A stretch of DNA of 64,000 bases from an uncultured Erysipelotrichaceae bacterium. Lineage in GTDB: Bacteria; Bacillota_I; Bacilli_A; Erysipelotrichales; Erysipelotrichaceae. Below are positions 46,719 through 56,248 of this stretch, one piece after another. Each line of letters starts with the position of its first letter. Position 1 is the first letter of the stretch. The stretch is taken from NCBI GenBank assembly GCA_949744505.1, contig CATJXY010000043.1, positions 62,001-126,000 on the forward strand, in the 5' to 3' direction. Below the pieces are notes generated by a model. That model saw nothing but the letters and a program-made list of their open reading frames with translations. It was not told the origin of the DNA and made no database searches. Made by a program: the position numbers and the translations under genes.

Positions 46719-48023
46719 ATGAGATTGAAGATTGTTAAGATGGGAATCAATGGGGAAGGAATCGCTTATCAAAATAGGATTCCGATTTTTATACCGGGAA
46801 CACTAATTGATGAAGAAATTGAGGCGAAAATTACATTTAAAAGTGAACGCTATATGAAAGCGGAATTACTTCGTATTATTAAAACAAGTCCATATCGAAT
46901 TGAAGCGAAATGTAGGCATCAGTCGTCATGTGGTGGATGTCCACTTATGATTGCCGAGATTCCCCAGCAATTAAGATGGAAAGAAAACCATTTAAAACAA
47001 ACACTGATTAAATATGCACAAATCAATCCGCAACTGATTGAACCAATTCAAGAGAATCCATATCCTTTTTCATATCGTAATCAATGCAAATTACCTATTG
47101 TTAAAAGAAAAGGAAAACTGGTTTGCGGGCTTTATGAAGAAAACAGTAATCATTTAATTCCAATAAAAAAATGTATTATTCATGATGAATTATTGGAAAA
47201 TTGCCGAAAAGAAATTATAGACATCTGTAATCGCTATCATCTTCCTGATTTTTCTGATGGAAAAGGATTAAGAACTTTAGTTCTTCGTGCAATGAATGAA
47301 AAGATTCAAGTAACTTTTGTGAGTGGTAAAATGAATTTGCCTACTCAGTTTATAGAAGATATTTTAAATATAAATCAGGTGGTTTCTGTAGTTCAGAACA
47401 TCAACACAAATCGAAAGAGCAGAGAGATTTTCGGTAAGGAAACGGTTTATCTTGCAGGTAATGAAAAATTGGAATTTAATATAGAAGGGCTTAAGCTACA
47501 ATTGTCACCAAATTCTTTTTTCCAACTTAATACAATTCAGTCTTTTGCAATGTTCAATAAGCTTAAAGAATTTATAAAAACAGGAAGTTTGATGGTAGAA
47601 GCATATTGTGGGGTTGGTACGATTTCGCTTTTGTTACATGAATATTTTGATGAAATTATAGGAATTGAAATTATTAAAGAAGCAATTGAAAATGCAAAGG
47701 TAAATGCATTGAACAATCAAGTAAAGAATTGTCGTTTTATCTGTGGAGATTCAGCGAATGAGTGTGAAAAAATCGTCTCTAAAAAAGAAATTGATTGCTT
47801 AATAGTTGATCCTCCAAGAAGTGGTTTAGATGATAAAATGATTCATATGATTCGATCGGTGAAAATTAAACAGATTTTCTATATTTCATGTAATCCATCT
47901 ACTTTAGCAAAAAACCTTTCACAATTAAAAAATGAGTATGAAGTTGAAAGAATAATTCCATATGATATGTTTACTCATACTCCGCATATTGAAACAATTG
48001 TCATATTATCATGTAAAAAATAA
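46719..48023 (+). CDS. RumA/TrmA-family 23S rRNA (uracil-5-)-methyltransferase
   Basis: The 434-residue protein has an N-terminal TRAM-like domain (IVKMGINGEGIAY), an iron-sulfur cysteine cluster (CRHQSSCGGCP), an SAM domain (LMVEAYCGVGTISLL) and catalytic DPPRSGLD and YISCNPSTLAKNL. It makes m5U in 23S rRNA (the 747 or 1939 position) or tRNA; which one cannot be told. AAGAAGGTGA fixes the ATG at 46719; the frame is open from 46665. Confidence 0.92.
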   Translation: MRLKIVKMGINGEGIAYQNRIPIFIPGTLIDEEIEAKITFKSERYMKAELLRIIKTSPYRIEAKCRHQSSCGGCPLMIAEIPQQLRWKENHLKQTLIKYAQINPQLIEPIQENPYPFSYRNQCKLPIVKRKGKLVCGLYEENSNHLIPIKKCIIHDELLENCRKEIIDICNRYHLPDFSDGKGLRTLVLRAMNEKIQVTFVSGKMNLPTQFIEDILNINQVVSVVQNINTNRKSREIFGKETVYLAGNEKLEFNIEGLKLQLSPNSFFQLNTIQSFAMFNKLKEFIKTGSLMVEAYCGVGTISLLLHEYFDEIIGIEIIKEAIENAKVNALNNQVKNCRFICGDSANECEKIVSKKEIDCLIVDPPRSGLDDKMIHMIRSVKIKQIFYISCNPSTLAKNLSQLKNEYEVERIIPYDMFTHTPHIETIVILSCKK

Positions 48024-48040
48024 AAAGAGGAAAGTTGTCT

Positions 48041-48400
48041 ATGAAAGATGAAATTTTAAAAATGGAGAAAAGTTTTTTTAAATTGAAATACATAAAAGAC
48101 AAAGAATGGTTGAATAAAGCAATTCATGATGACTTTTTGGAATGTGGAAAATCCGGTTATTTATTCAATAAAAAAGATACAATAGAGGCTTTATTATCTT
48201 GTGAGGAAGACCGTGATATTGAAATATACAATTTTGAAATTCAATATATGGATGAAAACACATATTTAGTTCATTATATTACTATATCGGAAGGTTTTTT
48301 ATTTTATCGAACTTCAATTTGGAAGATGGAGGGATTTTTAAGGCTTTATTATCATCAAGCCTCAAGATTTAATCAAAGTGTTAAACTGATAAAATCTTGA
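48041..48400 (+). CDS. DUF4440/SnoaL-like (NTF2 fold) small protein
   Basis: The 119-residue cytoplasmic protein has the NTF2-like pattern MEKSFFKLKYIKDKEWLN...HDDFLECGKSG and a late HYITISEGFLFYRTSIWK. These proteins bind small ligands; some are enzymes. AGAGGAAAG places the ATG at 48041. It ends at a very strong hairpin. Confidence 0.75.
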   Translation: MKDEILKMEKSFFKLKYIKDKEWLNKAIHDDFLECGKSGYLFNKKDTIEALLSCEEDRDIEIYNFEIQYMDENTYLVHYITISEGFLFYRTSIWKMEGFLRLYYHQASRFNQSVKLIKS

Positions 48401-48431
48401 TTAAAAATAGATAGTTTTAATTGATAGAGAT

Positions 48432-48476
48432 AAAAAGATGTACCATCTTCAATTAGTTGATGGTACATCTTTTTGG
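48432..48476. terminator. Strong bidirectional hairpin terminator
   Basis: A perfect 16-bp stem (48432-48447 with 48459-48474) has A5 on one side and T5 on the other. Confidence 0.88.
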
Positions 48477-48727
48477 GAGGGATACTTAATGGATATAACA
48501 AAAAGAGAAATAACAAAAATTTCAAGAAAATTGGATGTTATCTTTGAGGTATGTAAAAATTAGAGTATTACATAATCAGGAATATGTAAGATTTCTTGAA
48601 TGGCTGTTGAATGAATGGATAAAGAAGAGTTTGCGAGAAATATATAAGAAATGAAAAGAAGAAAGAATTGCTCGATTTCCAAATATGATAGAAAAATGGA
48701 AGGTGCTCTTAGGGAGGAAATTTAATT
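48475..48727 (+). other. Decayed stretch with short ORF debris
   Basis: Holds a 24-codon ORF (48490-48564, good GGGAGGG site) overlapped out of frame by a 39-codon ORF (48535-48654). Neither has a recognisable family. They look like fragments of a gene broken by frameshift, next to a clearer EamA remnant. Confidence 0.4.
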
Positions 48728-48873
48728 ATGTGGTTTGTGTTTGCTATCTTATCTTGACTTCTATTTTGGCAAAAATAGGGATTGAAGGAGTTAATTCCAA
48801 TCTTACAACAGCATTACGAATCGTTGTTGTTTTATTGATGGCGTGGAGAATGGTATTTATTACAGGGACATAA
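48728..48873 (+). pseudogene. EamA/DMT-family transporter remnant, frameshifted and truncated
   Basis: After an intact ribosome site (AGGGAGGAAA) the frame reads MWFVFAILS then a stop. Two frames over, it continues TSILAKIGIEGVNSNL...VVVLLMAW.MVFITG and stops after about 50 residues. This is the first helix and start of helix 2 of an EamA transporter (normally about 140 or 300 residues), with about 16-18 bases lost in the first helix and the rest deleted. From family knowledge, the intact sequence has a few residues (like ALFAAL) where the deletion is. Confidence 0.75.
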
Positions 48874-49026
48874 AATAGAATAACAACTATTGACTGTATG
48901 TTGATAGGGAGCGGGACATTATTTATGGTTTTATAACAGTGGATTTCTGGTTTGAAAGTTTAGTGGAAAAAGAAAAAATAATGATTTTAACTAATATGAG
49001 AGTACTTTTTTAATATAATTTAAAAG

Positions 49027-49044
49027 TGATTGCGCTTACAATCA
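49027..49044. promoter_or_regulatory. Inverted repeat, cre-like, upstream of the 92-residue gene
   Basis: TGATTGCGCTTACAATCA has perfect 6-bp arms and a CG core like cre, but it misses the AA of the strict consensus. It lies 80 bases before the start at 49124. Confidence 0.35.
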
Positions 49045-49123
49045 TAAAAAAAGCCAAAAAGACTATTTTTTTAAAGGAAAACATGTTAAACTCATGGAGT
49101 ATTTTAGAAATGAGGTAGAAAAT

Positions 49124-49402
49124 ATGAAATTAACATTTGATGCTTACTGTCAAATCATTCGTAATAAAAAAGTTGCTGCTCACGAAAAAGGAATTTTATA
49201 TATCGAAATTAATGCCGGTGATCTTTTAGATGAATGTGAGCCTAAAGTTGCCAATGTAAAAACAGTATGTGCTGCTTTGATTGATGAACTTTTAGAAGGT
49301 GATTATATCGTTAGTGGTACAAAAACAACAAAGAAGCTAACTGTACGCTATTATTGCGATAATTTGCATCCTTCAAGAAGAAAACTTGCTGACTGTGAAT
49401 AA
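49124..49402 (+). CDS. Small protein of unknown function
   Basis: The 92-residue protein starts MKLTFDAYCQIIRNKKVAAHEK and ends DNLHPSRRKLADCE. Four cysteines (9, 46, 58 and 77, with 91 near the end) could bind metal or be reactive. TGAGGT precedes the ATG; the frame is open from 49094. It lies in a variable region beside tRNA-Leu. No family recognised. Confidence 0.6.
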   Translation: MKLTFDAYCQIIRNKKVAAHEKGILYIEINAGDLLDECEPKVANVKTVCAALIDELLEGDYIVSGTKTTKKLTVRYYCDNLHPSRRKLADCE

Positions 49403-49416
49403 CCACAGGTTTATTC

Positions 49417-49445
49417 TTGCAATTCTAAGGTGAAAGTGCTAAGAT
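49417..49445 (+). promoter_or_regulatory. Promoter of the tRNA-Leu gene
   Basis: TTGCAA, a 17-base spacer and TAAGAT, with the tRNA starting 8 bases after. The -10 lies within a small palindrome, GTGCTAAGATATTAGCAC (49436-49453). Confidence 0.7.
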
Positions 49446-49453
49446 ATTAGCAC

Positions 49454-49536
49454 GCGAAAGTGGCGGAATTGGCAGACGCGCATGCTTCAGGCGCATGTTC
49501 TTTGGAGTGAGGGTTCGAGTCCCTTCTTTCGCACCA
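49454..49536 (+). tRNA. tRNA-Leu (anticodon CAG)
   Basis: The 83-base gene has acceptor arms GCGAAAG/CTTTCGC, an anticodon stem CATGC/GCATG around TTCAGGC (anticodon CAG, reads CUG), T-arm GAGGG-TTCGAGT-CCCTT and an encoded CCA. The variable region (TTCTTTGGAGT) is short for a leucine tRNA. Stands alone. Confidence 0.95.
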
Positions 49537-49548
49537 ATCAAAAAAATA

Positions 49549-49606
49549 ACCCTATTTATAGTGCCGTATAGCTTTTAATAAAATGGCTTAAAATAGGGCT
49601 TTTTTA
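49549..49606 (+). terminator. Possible terminator after tRNA-Leu
   Basis: CCCTATTT and AAATAGGG enclose a 33-base loop that can pair internally (GCC...GGC); six T's follow. Confidence 0.55.
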
Positions 49607-49862
49607 TATCCTCTTTATTTGAATCATTAATTTCGTTTTTGATACTTTTTTTGTATTTCTTATTGAATTATGCCAAATTATTTTTTGATAATAATGTATT
49701 TCTTTTTGTATTATCTGCTCTTGCATACTCATAAATTTTAGTGGTATGTCCATTAGTTTCATTACGATATGTGTATTCTATCGTGATAAAATTAAGTCAG
49801 TTGAAAATCTATGGCAACAACGTGATTATTCAATTCAATGATGTAAAGATTTTTTACATGTT
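49607..49862. other. AT-rich spacer with possible minus-strand coding remnant
   Basis: No gene is supported. A startless 42-codon minus frame (49668-49796, containing TIEYTYRNETNGHTTKIYEY) reads protein-like and may be the tail of a lost gene. Confidence 0.25.
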
Positions 49863-50804
49863 TTAAGACAGCAGATTCATAATAAGAGTAATCATTACTT
49901 CTTTTTCAACAGGTAATGATTCGGCAATCATTAAAGTGATCGCAACAAGTGTAGAATTGCTTATCCGTTTATTATTATCTTTGTTTAAAGCATTGTTTTT
50001 GTATAGAAAGTGTAAAAATACAGAAGTGGCAATTCTTTTACATCCATCTACAAATGGATGATCTTTAATTAGAAAATAGAGCAGATTAGCTGCCTTTTCT
50101 TCTAAAGAAGGGTATATCTCTTTACCAAAAGCTGTTTGAAAGATAGTTAATAAGATTCCCTCAAACTTGCCTTTTTCTTTTTCTACACCAAATACATCAG
50201 ATTTACTTGTATATTCCATTCTATCAATAAGTTCTCTGCATTCTGTATAAGATATTGGAGTGGTAGAAAGAGTCCCTTTTGGTTTAGACAAAACTTGATG
50301 ATCATAATCATCTAATAGGGATAGAGCAGATTCATATTCTTGAATGACATGGAGGATATCTTGATGTTCAATATCCAGTGAATGAGCTAACATTTTAGAT
50401 TGAATTTGAACAGTTTTATTGAGAATCTCAATTCTTTTTTCGTTTACTGCGATTCCTTTTACCATGTAATCTTTTAAGATAGAGGTTGCCCATTTTCTGA
50501 ATTTGATACCGTTTTGAGACTTAACACGATATCCAACACTCAAAATCATATCTAAGTTGTAGTATTCTATATTTCGAGTTACTGTTCGATTTCCTTCTTT
50601 TTGAACTGTCGCAAATTTTGCGACAGTTGAAGAATCTACCTCTTCATGTAATGCGTTGTTTATATGCTTACCAATGGTTTTTATGTCTCTATCGTATAAC
50701 TTAGCTATTTGTTCACGATTTAACCACACTGTTTCATGATTCTGTGATACAGTCACATCTAATTTTAATGCACCATCTTCAAATTTAATTATTTCATTTG
50801 TCAT
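49863..50804 (-). CDS. RhuM-Fic/Doc family protein (virulence RhuM type)
   Basis: The 313-residue protein has the RhuM N-terminal domain (TVWLNREQIAKLYDRD; YYNLDMILSVGYRVKS) and a C-terminal Fic/Doc domain. Its core motif reads HPFVDGCKR where the standard motif is HPFx(D/E)GN(K/G)R, so cysteine stands in for asparagine. Fic proteins transfer AMP or phosphate groups; the RhuM-Fic group has no defined role and often travels with mobile DNA. No antitoxin gene or mobile partner adjoins. The start at 50804 gives the expected N-terminus. Confidence 0.87.
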   Translation of the reverse strand: MTNEIIKFEDGALKLDVTVSQNHETVWLNREQIAKLYDRDIKTIGKHINNALHEEVDSSTVAKFATVQKEGNRTVTRNIEYYNLDMILSVGYRVKSQNGIKFRKWATSILKDYMVKGIAVNEKRIEILNKTVQIQSKMLAHSLDIEHQDILHVIQEYESALSLLDDYDHQVLSKPKGTLSTTPISYTECRELIDRMEYTSKSDVFGVEKEKGKFEGILLTIFQTAFGKEIYPSLEEKAANLLYFLIKDHPFVDGCKRIATSVFLHFLYKNNALNKDNNKRISNSTLVAITLMIAESLPVEKEVMITLIMNLLS

Positions 50805-51036
50805 TCGCTATTTCTCCATTACATAAAATGTTATTAATTAGGTCTTCTCTTTTATATATTTGGATTACGAATGTTAATTCCTTTATTTCTATGATTTTTT
50901 GTTGATTATTATTAAAACTTATGTAAAACTAACATAAATTTCTGATAAAATAGTTAAGAAAATTATAAGAAAATTTTCAGTGACTTTTTTTTATTAATCC
51001 GCTATTATTAATGGAGGAAATGAGGAGTGAGCTAAT

Positions 51037-51573
51037 TTGATAGAGAGTATTCTTTTAAAAATAAGTCATATTCAAAACTCAGAAACGATTCATGTGCAAT
51101 TTTGGAATTTAGTTGAAAAATTAATCAGTGAGTCAGAATTAATAAGTACGTCTGCTTTTATTCAGCATGGAAATACTACTGTTCTTTTACATAGTATTGC
51201 AGTGGCATATTATAGTTATCTGATTGCATCTGCTTTGAGAAGAGACTTATTTAGATCGGAGTTGATTACAGGGGCTCTTTTTCATGATTATTTTTTGTAT
51301 GATTGGCACATTCGTGATAAAAGCCATCGTTTACATGGATTTTATCATCCTAAAAAAGCATTAGAAAATACGCAGAAAATTATTAACCTGACAGATCGAG
51401 AACAGAATATTATTTGTAGGCATATGTTTCCTTTAACATTAATTCCTCCGAAGTATTTCGAGAGTGTATTAGTGTGTGTTGTAGATAAAAGTTGCAGTGT
51501 TTATGAAACATTTAAAAAGAATGCATATCCAAAATTAGAAGAACAAATAGCAATCAAAGTGGGTCAAAAATAA
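51037..51573 (+). CDS. HD-domain hydrolase
   Basis: The 178-residue protein has an HD-type metal site: HSIAVAYYSYLIA, then ALFHDYFLYDW and, after an insert, HPKKALEN and CRHMFP. It probably hydrolyses a nucleotide or phosphoester in the cytoplasm. The start is a TTG (51037) with GGAG 10-13 bases upstream. It precedes a MarR regulator gene by 26 bases, so they probably share a message. Confidence 0.8.
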   Translation: MIESILLKISHIQNSETIHVQFWNLVEKLISESELISTSAFIQHGNTTVLLHSIAVAYYSYLIASALRRDLFRSELITGALFHDYFLYDWHIRDKSHRLHGFYHPKKALENTQKIINLTDREQNIICRHMFPLTLIPPKYFESVLVCVVDKSCSVYETFKKNAYPKLEEQIAIKVGQK

Positions 51574-51598
51574 AAATGTTTTGAAAGAAGGAGAAAAT

Positions 51599-52072
51599 AT
51601 GGAAAGTGCTAGAAAAACAATCAATGAACTATTGGTAGATATTTTCGATACAATATTATTTATCGAAGAGCGTTATATAAAAGCACATGGTGTAAAGCTT
51701 TCAATGACTGAGATCCATATTTTAGAAAATATTGAAAAGAGTCACTCAAAAATGATGACGGAAGTAGCTCGTTTGCAAGGAGTAACATTAGGGACTTTAT
51801 CAGTTGGAGTAAGCACACTTGTTAGAAAAGGGTATATATATAAACGAAAAGATCCAAATGATAAAAGACTGGTTATGCTAGAACTTTCAGATTTAGCTAA
51901 AGAAGTTTTAGAGATTCATCATCATTTTCATGAGAAATTGATTGATGCATGTGTTCGAGATATGCATTTGGAAGAGGAAAAAGCAATGATAATCGGATTG
52001 CAGAAGATTGTGGATTATTTTAAAGCTGAGCTTTATCATAGTGAATTGTATGATCAAGACGATATAAAGTAA
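51599..52072 (+). CDS. MarR-family transcriptional regulator
   Basis: The 157-residue winged-helix protein has LSMTEIHILENIEK, recognition region VTLGTLSVGVSTLVRKGYI and wing KRKDPNDKRLVMLEL. AAGGAG precedes the ATG at 51599. It resembles FabT-like MarR proteins, but no fatty-acid synthesis genes adjoin. Targets may include itself and the HD gene. Confidence 0.88.
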   Translation: MESARKTINELLVDIFDTILFIEERYIKAHGVKLSMTEIHILENIEKSHSKMMTEVARLQGVTLGTLSVGVSTLVRKGYIYKRKDPNDKRLVMLELSDLAKEVLEIHHHFHEKLIDACVRDMHLEEEKAMIIGLQKIVDYFKAELYHSELYDQDDIK

Positions 52073-52080
52073 ATAATTTC

Positions 52081-52100
52081 GAGGCAAGAGCCTCTTTTTT
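52081..52100 (+). terminator. Terminator after the MarR gene
   Basis: GAGGC-AAGA-GCCTC followed by six T's. Confidence 0.75.
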
Positions 52101-52217
52101 ATTGTACTATATTCCATATTTTAAATATATTTATCATAATTGAAAATCATAGTAGTATCTTATATAATTTATTTATCAGAAATTGTATGATTTTAATTTT
52201 TTTCAAGGAGGTAAAAA

Positions 52218-53990
52218 ATGAGAATAGTTGAAAATCCAAATCGTTCGCGATTAATCGCAGCTGCAACAAAAAGAATACCGTGTGATTTAACAATAAAGAA
52301 CGTTAAATTGGTCAATGTCCTTACCGGAGAGATATATCCTGCGAATGTTGATATTTTAGATGGAGTCATCGTACATGTCCAATCAAATAAAGAATGTGAT
52401 TCAAATGCTTTGCATACCTATGATGGGAAAGGGCGCTATTTGATGCCTGGTTTTGTTGATATTCATATGCATATCGAGTCTTCTATGATGACACCGGAAA
52501 ATTTCGGAAGAGAAGCCATTTTGCATGGAACAACTACTGTCGTTGTTGATCCACATGAAATTGGAAATGTGTGTGGATCAAAGGGGATTGCTTATATGTT
52601 GGAAAATGCTAAAAAATCACCGGTGCGTCAATTTAATTTAGCTCCGTCTTGCATCCCCGCTGATTCGGAATTTGAAACTTCGCCTTATCCTATTCATGCT
52701 AAACAAATGAGTGAAATATTAGAGATGGAAGGGGTATTTGGAATTGCCGAAGTGATGAATTATGATGCAGTAATTCAAGATCGCTCTTTTATGCATGAAA
52801 TTTTAAATGAAGGGCACAAACGTAATGTTGTTATCCAGGGACATTGTTCCGGTGTACATGGTAGAAATCTTTCCGCTTATCATCTTGCTGGAATTATGAA
52901 TACACATACTGTTTCTAATGGAGAAGATGTAAAAGAGTGTATGCGTATGGGAATGCACGCTAATATGCAATCGTCATCTTTATCAAAAACTCATTTGCTC
53001 AAAGAGATGGTTGAAGGGACAAGAGGGATGAGATATTCTGATTTTTTATCAGTATGCACGGATGATGTTCATGCCAAAGACATGCATGAAAATGGACAAA
53101 TAAACGCTATTTTGAAGCAACTTTTTGATCTTGGTGTGGATAAAATGGATGCAATACGTTGGTGTACTTATAATCCTGCAAGGGAAACAGGATTTGAAGA
53201 TTTAGGAGCTGTTGCGGTCGGATATGTAGCCGATCTTCAATTGGTAGAAGAATTGGATGGCCGGGATCCATCGGCTGTTTTTGTTGGTGGGAAACAAATG
53301 GTTGAAAATGGAATATTACTACTTCCGCCTGTAGAAAATCTTGAAAAAATACCATTCAGTGAAACTATAAATCTTGATGAAATAAAGCCGGAAGATTGTT
53401 TTTTGAAAGTGTCGGATGAGAATTGCGAAGTTGCAGTTGTAGAGTGTAAAAATCGAAATCGCATGCAGTTTGAAATCTCATGGGAGAAATTACCAATCAA
53501 AAAGGGTGCTGTAGATATTAACGATCATTTGGATTATTGCTATGTTGCCGTCTTTAATCGCTTTGGTTTAAAAACGAAATGTATTGCCGTATATCATGGT
53601 TTTGGTTTGAAGTCGGGAGCAATGGCAACAACGATTTCTCATGATTGTCATAATATTATTGTTGCTTATCGAAACCCGGCTGATGGAGCTCTGGCAGTAA
53701 ATCGTCTAAGAGAAATAAGTGGTGGAATTGTTGCAGTAAATGAAGGTTCCGTTATTGGAGAAGTTCAACTTCCTGTTGCTGGATTGATGTCCATTCTTCC
53801 GTGTGTAGAATTAGTAGAAAAATTAGATAAGGTTTCTGAAAAGTTGAAGATGATTTGGGAAGAAGAAAGTCCGTCCTTACTCAAGCTTTCTCTTTTAACG
53901 CTAACTGTTCTTCCTAGTATTGCGATAACAGATACAACATTAGTAGATGGAGCTAAACGGGAAAAAATTCCATCCATACGTGTAAAATAA
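52218..53990 (+). CDS. ade: Adenine deaminase
   Basis: Converts adenine to hypoxanthine and ammonia in purine salvage. The 590-residue protein is the Ade (AdeC) type: GFVDIHMHIESSMMTPENF metal motif near residue 80, GTTTVVVDPHEIGNV, and CTDDVHAKDMHENG. The second half (SHDCHNIIVAYRN; PVAGLMS) is the Ade-specific C-terminal domain. CAAGGAGG precedes the ATG. I see no purine riboswitch in the 145 bases upstream. Confidence 0.96.
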   Translation: MRIVENPNRSRLIAAATKRIPCDLTIKNVKLVNVLTGEIYPANVDILDGVIVHVQSNKECDSNALHTYDGKGRYLMPGFVDIHMHIESSMMTPENFGREAILHGTTTVVVDPHEIGNVCGSKGIAYMLENAKKSPVRQFNLAPSCIPADSEFETSPYPIHAKQMSEILEMEGVFGIAEVMNYDAVIQDRSFMHEILNEGHKRNVVIQGHCSGVHGRNLSAYHLAGIMNTHTVSNGEDVKECMRMGMHANMQSSSLSKTHLLKEMVEGTRGMRYSDFLSVCTDDVHAKDMHENGQINAILKQLFDLGVDKMDAIRWCTYNPARETGFEDLGAVAVGYVADLQLVEELDGRDPSAVFVGGKQMVENGILLLPPVENLEKIPFSETINLDEIKPEDCFLKVSDENCEVAVVECKNRNRMQFEISWEKLPIKKGAVDINDHLDYCYVAVFNRFGLKTKCIAVYHGFGLKSGAMATTISHDCHNIIVAYRNPADGALAVNRLREISGGIVAVNEGSVIGEVQLPVAGLMSILPCVELVEKLDKVSEKLKMIWEEESPSLLKLSLLTLTVLPSIAITDTTLVDGAKREKIPSIRVK

Positions 53991-54010
53991 TTAGTTGTGG
54001 ATATTTAATG

Positions 54011-54045
54011 AAAATGATTCGATTTTTAAGTCGAATCATTTTTTA
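54011..54045. terminator. Bidirectional terminator after ade
   Basis: Perfect stem AATGATTCGA/TCGAATCATT with A's and T's outside; it also serves the convergent Nudix gene. Confidence 0.88.
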
Positions 54046-54093
54046 GTATTTGGTAAAGTACAACATAATTTTAATGATGGCAAAGAATATTTG

Positions 54094-54576
54094 TTACATT
54101 CTCCCATCAGTAACTATATGTTCAATTCCTGTATGCTCAGTATCAAGATACTCTTTTATAAAGCTTGGGAATATTTTGTGATTCTCTAAATCTTTAATAG
54201 GTATCCAATACATTTCTTCTTTCACTTCATGTGTATAACTATTACTATGAAGTTCTTGCGTTCCTTTTGGCTTCATAAAAAAGTATAAACAAATTTCGTG
54301 ACAATTCAATTTTTTTAGTGTTCCATTACTCTTATTAAAGAAGTTTTCATGAATAATTGCTAAATGGTCTATTTCATAATAAATACCTGTTTCTTCAAAA
54401 ACTTCTCTTATTACCGCATCTTCTGCGGTTTCTCCCATCTGTACAGCGCCACCTACTGAGTATAGATAATTTACATTTTTATTTCCTACGAAAAGAATGC
54501 AGTTATTTTCTATAATTAATGCAGCAGAGCGATATCTGAACCAATTATTCTCTTTCTTAAAATCACAGTCATACAT
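54094..54576 (-). CDS. Nudix hydrolase
   Basis: The 160-residue protein has an intact Nudix box (GETAEDAVIREVFEETG) preceded by YSVGGAVQM. It cleaves a nucleoside diphosphate linked to another group; substrate unknown. The ribosome site before the ATG at 54576 is weak, so the start is less certain. Confidence 0.85.
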   Translation of the reverse strand: MYDCDFKKENNWFRYRSAALIIENNCILFVGNKNVNYLYSVGGAVQMGETAEDAVIREVFEETGIYYEIDHLAIIHENFFNKSNGTLKKLNCHEICLYFFMKPKGTQELHSNSYTHEVKEEMYWIPIKDLENHKIFPSFIKEYLDTEHTGIEHIVTDGRM

Positions 54577-54797
54577 AGAGTGTTATCTTTTCTTGATGAA
54601 AAATATTTTATAAATTATATCATTAAAAAAAGTTTCTTTCTATCCATACAAGAACTTATATCTATTAGTTGAATATTTTTTCATATCTTTTTAATTTATT
54701 TCAATATAAGAATGAAGACAAACAGGAAAAAATGAGAATGTATTCAAATTCATCTTAAAAAGGAAAATTGCATCTTTATTTATGAAAATGAATGCGA

Positions 54798-54803
54798 TAT
54801 AAT
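54798..54803 (+). promoter_or_regulatory. -10 box of the enolase promoter
   Basis: TATAAT 38 bases before the eno start; no strong -35 is seen. The rest of the 264-base gap between the Nudix and eno genes is AT-rich with no other feature. Confidence 0.55.
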
Positions 54804-54840
54804 ATATGTGCAATAAATAACATTAGGAGGATTATTGTAA

Positions 54841-56136
<1,296 letters not shown>

Positions 56137-56152
56137 GCAGAAAATAAAAAAC

Positions 56153-56187
56153 AAAGGGTGTCGAGATGAAAGTTTCGACACTTTTTA
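56153..56187 (+). terminator. Terminator after eno
   Basis: Stem GTGTCGA/TCGACAC followed by CTTTTTATTTT. Confidence 0.85.
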
Positions 56188-56248
56188 TTTTCACATTGAC
56201 AGTATGGCTTATAAACGATAAAATCATTGACAAAGAAAAGGAAAAAAT

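Noticed and set aside
49454..49536. tRNA-Leu as a proven attachment site
   Set aside because: No second copy of its 3' end and no integrase in the window; kept only as a possibility.
49668..49796. Startless minus-strand 42-codon frame that reads protein-like
   Set aside because: No start codon or recognised family; at most a remnant, so only mentioned in the spacer entry.
52080..52217. Possible purine riboswitch before adenine deaminase
   Set aside because: I could not find the conserved aptamer core; only the MarR terminator and AT-rich sequence are seen.
53995..54189. 64-codon plus-strand frame between ade and the Nudix gene
   Set aside because: It runs through the ade terminator and overlaps the clear minus-strand Nudix gene; no ribosome site.
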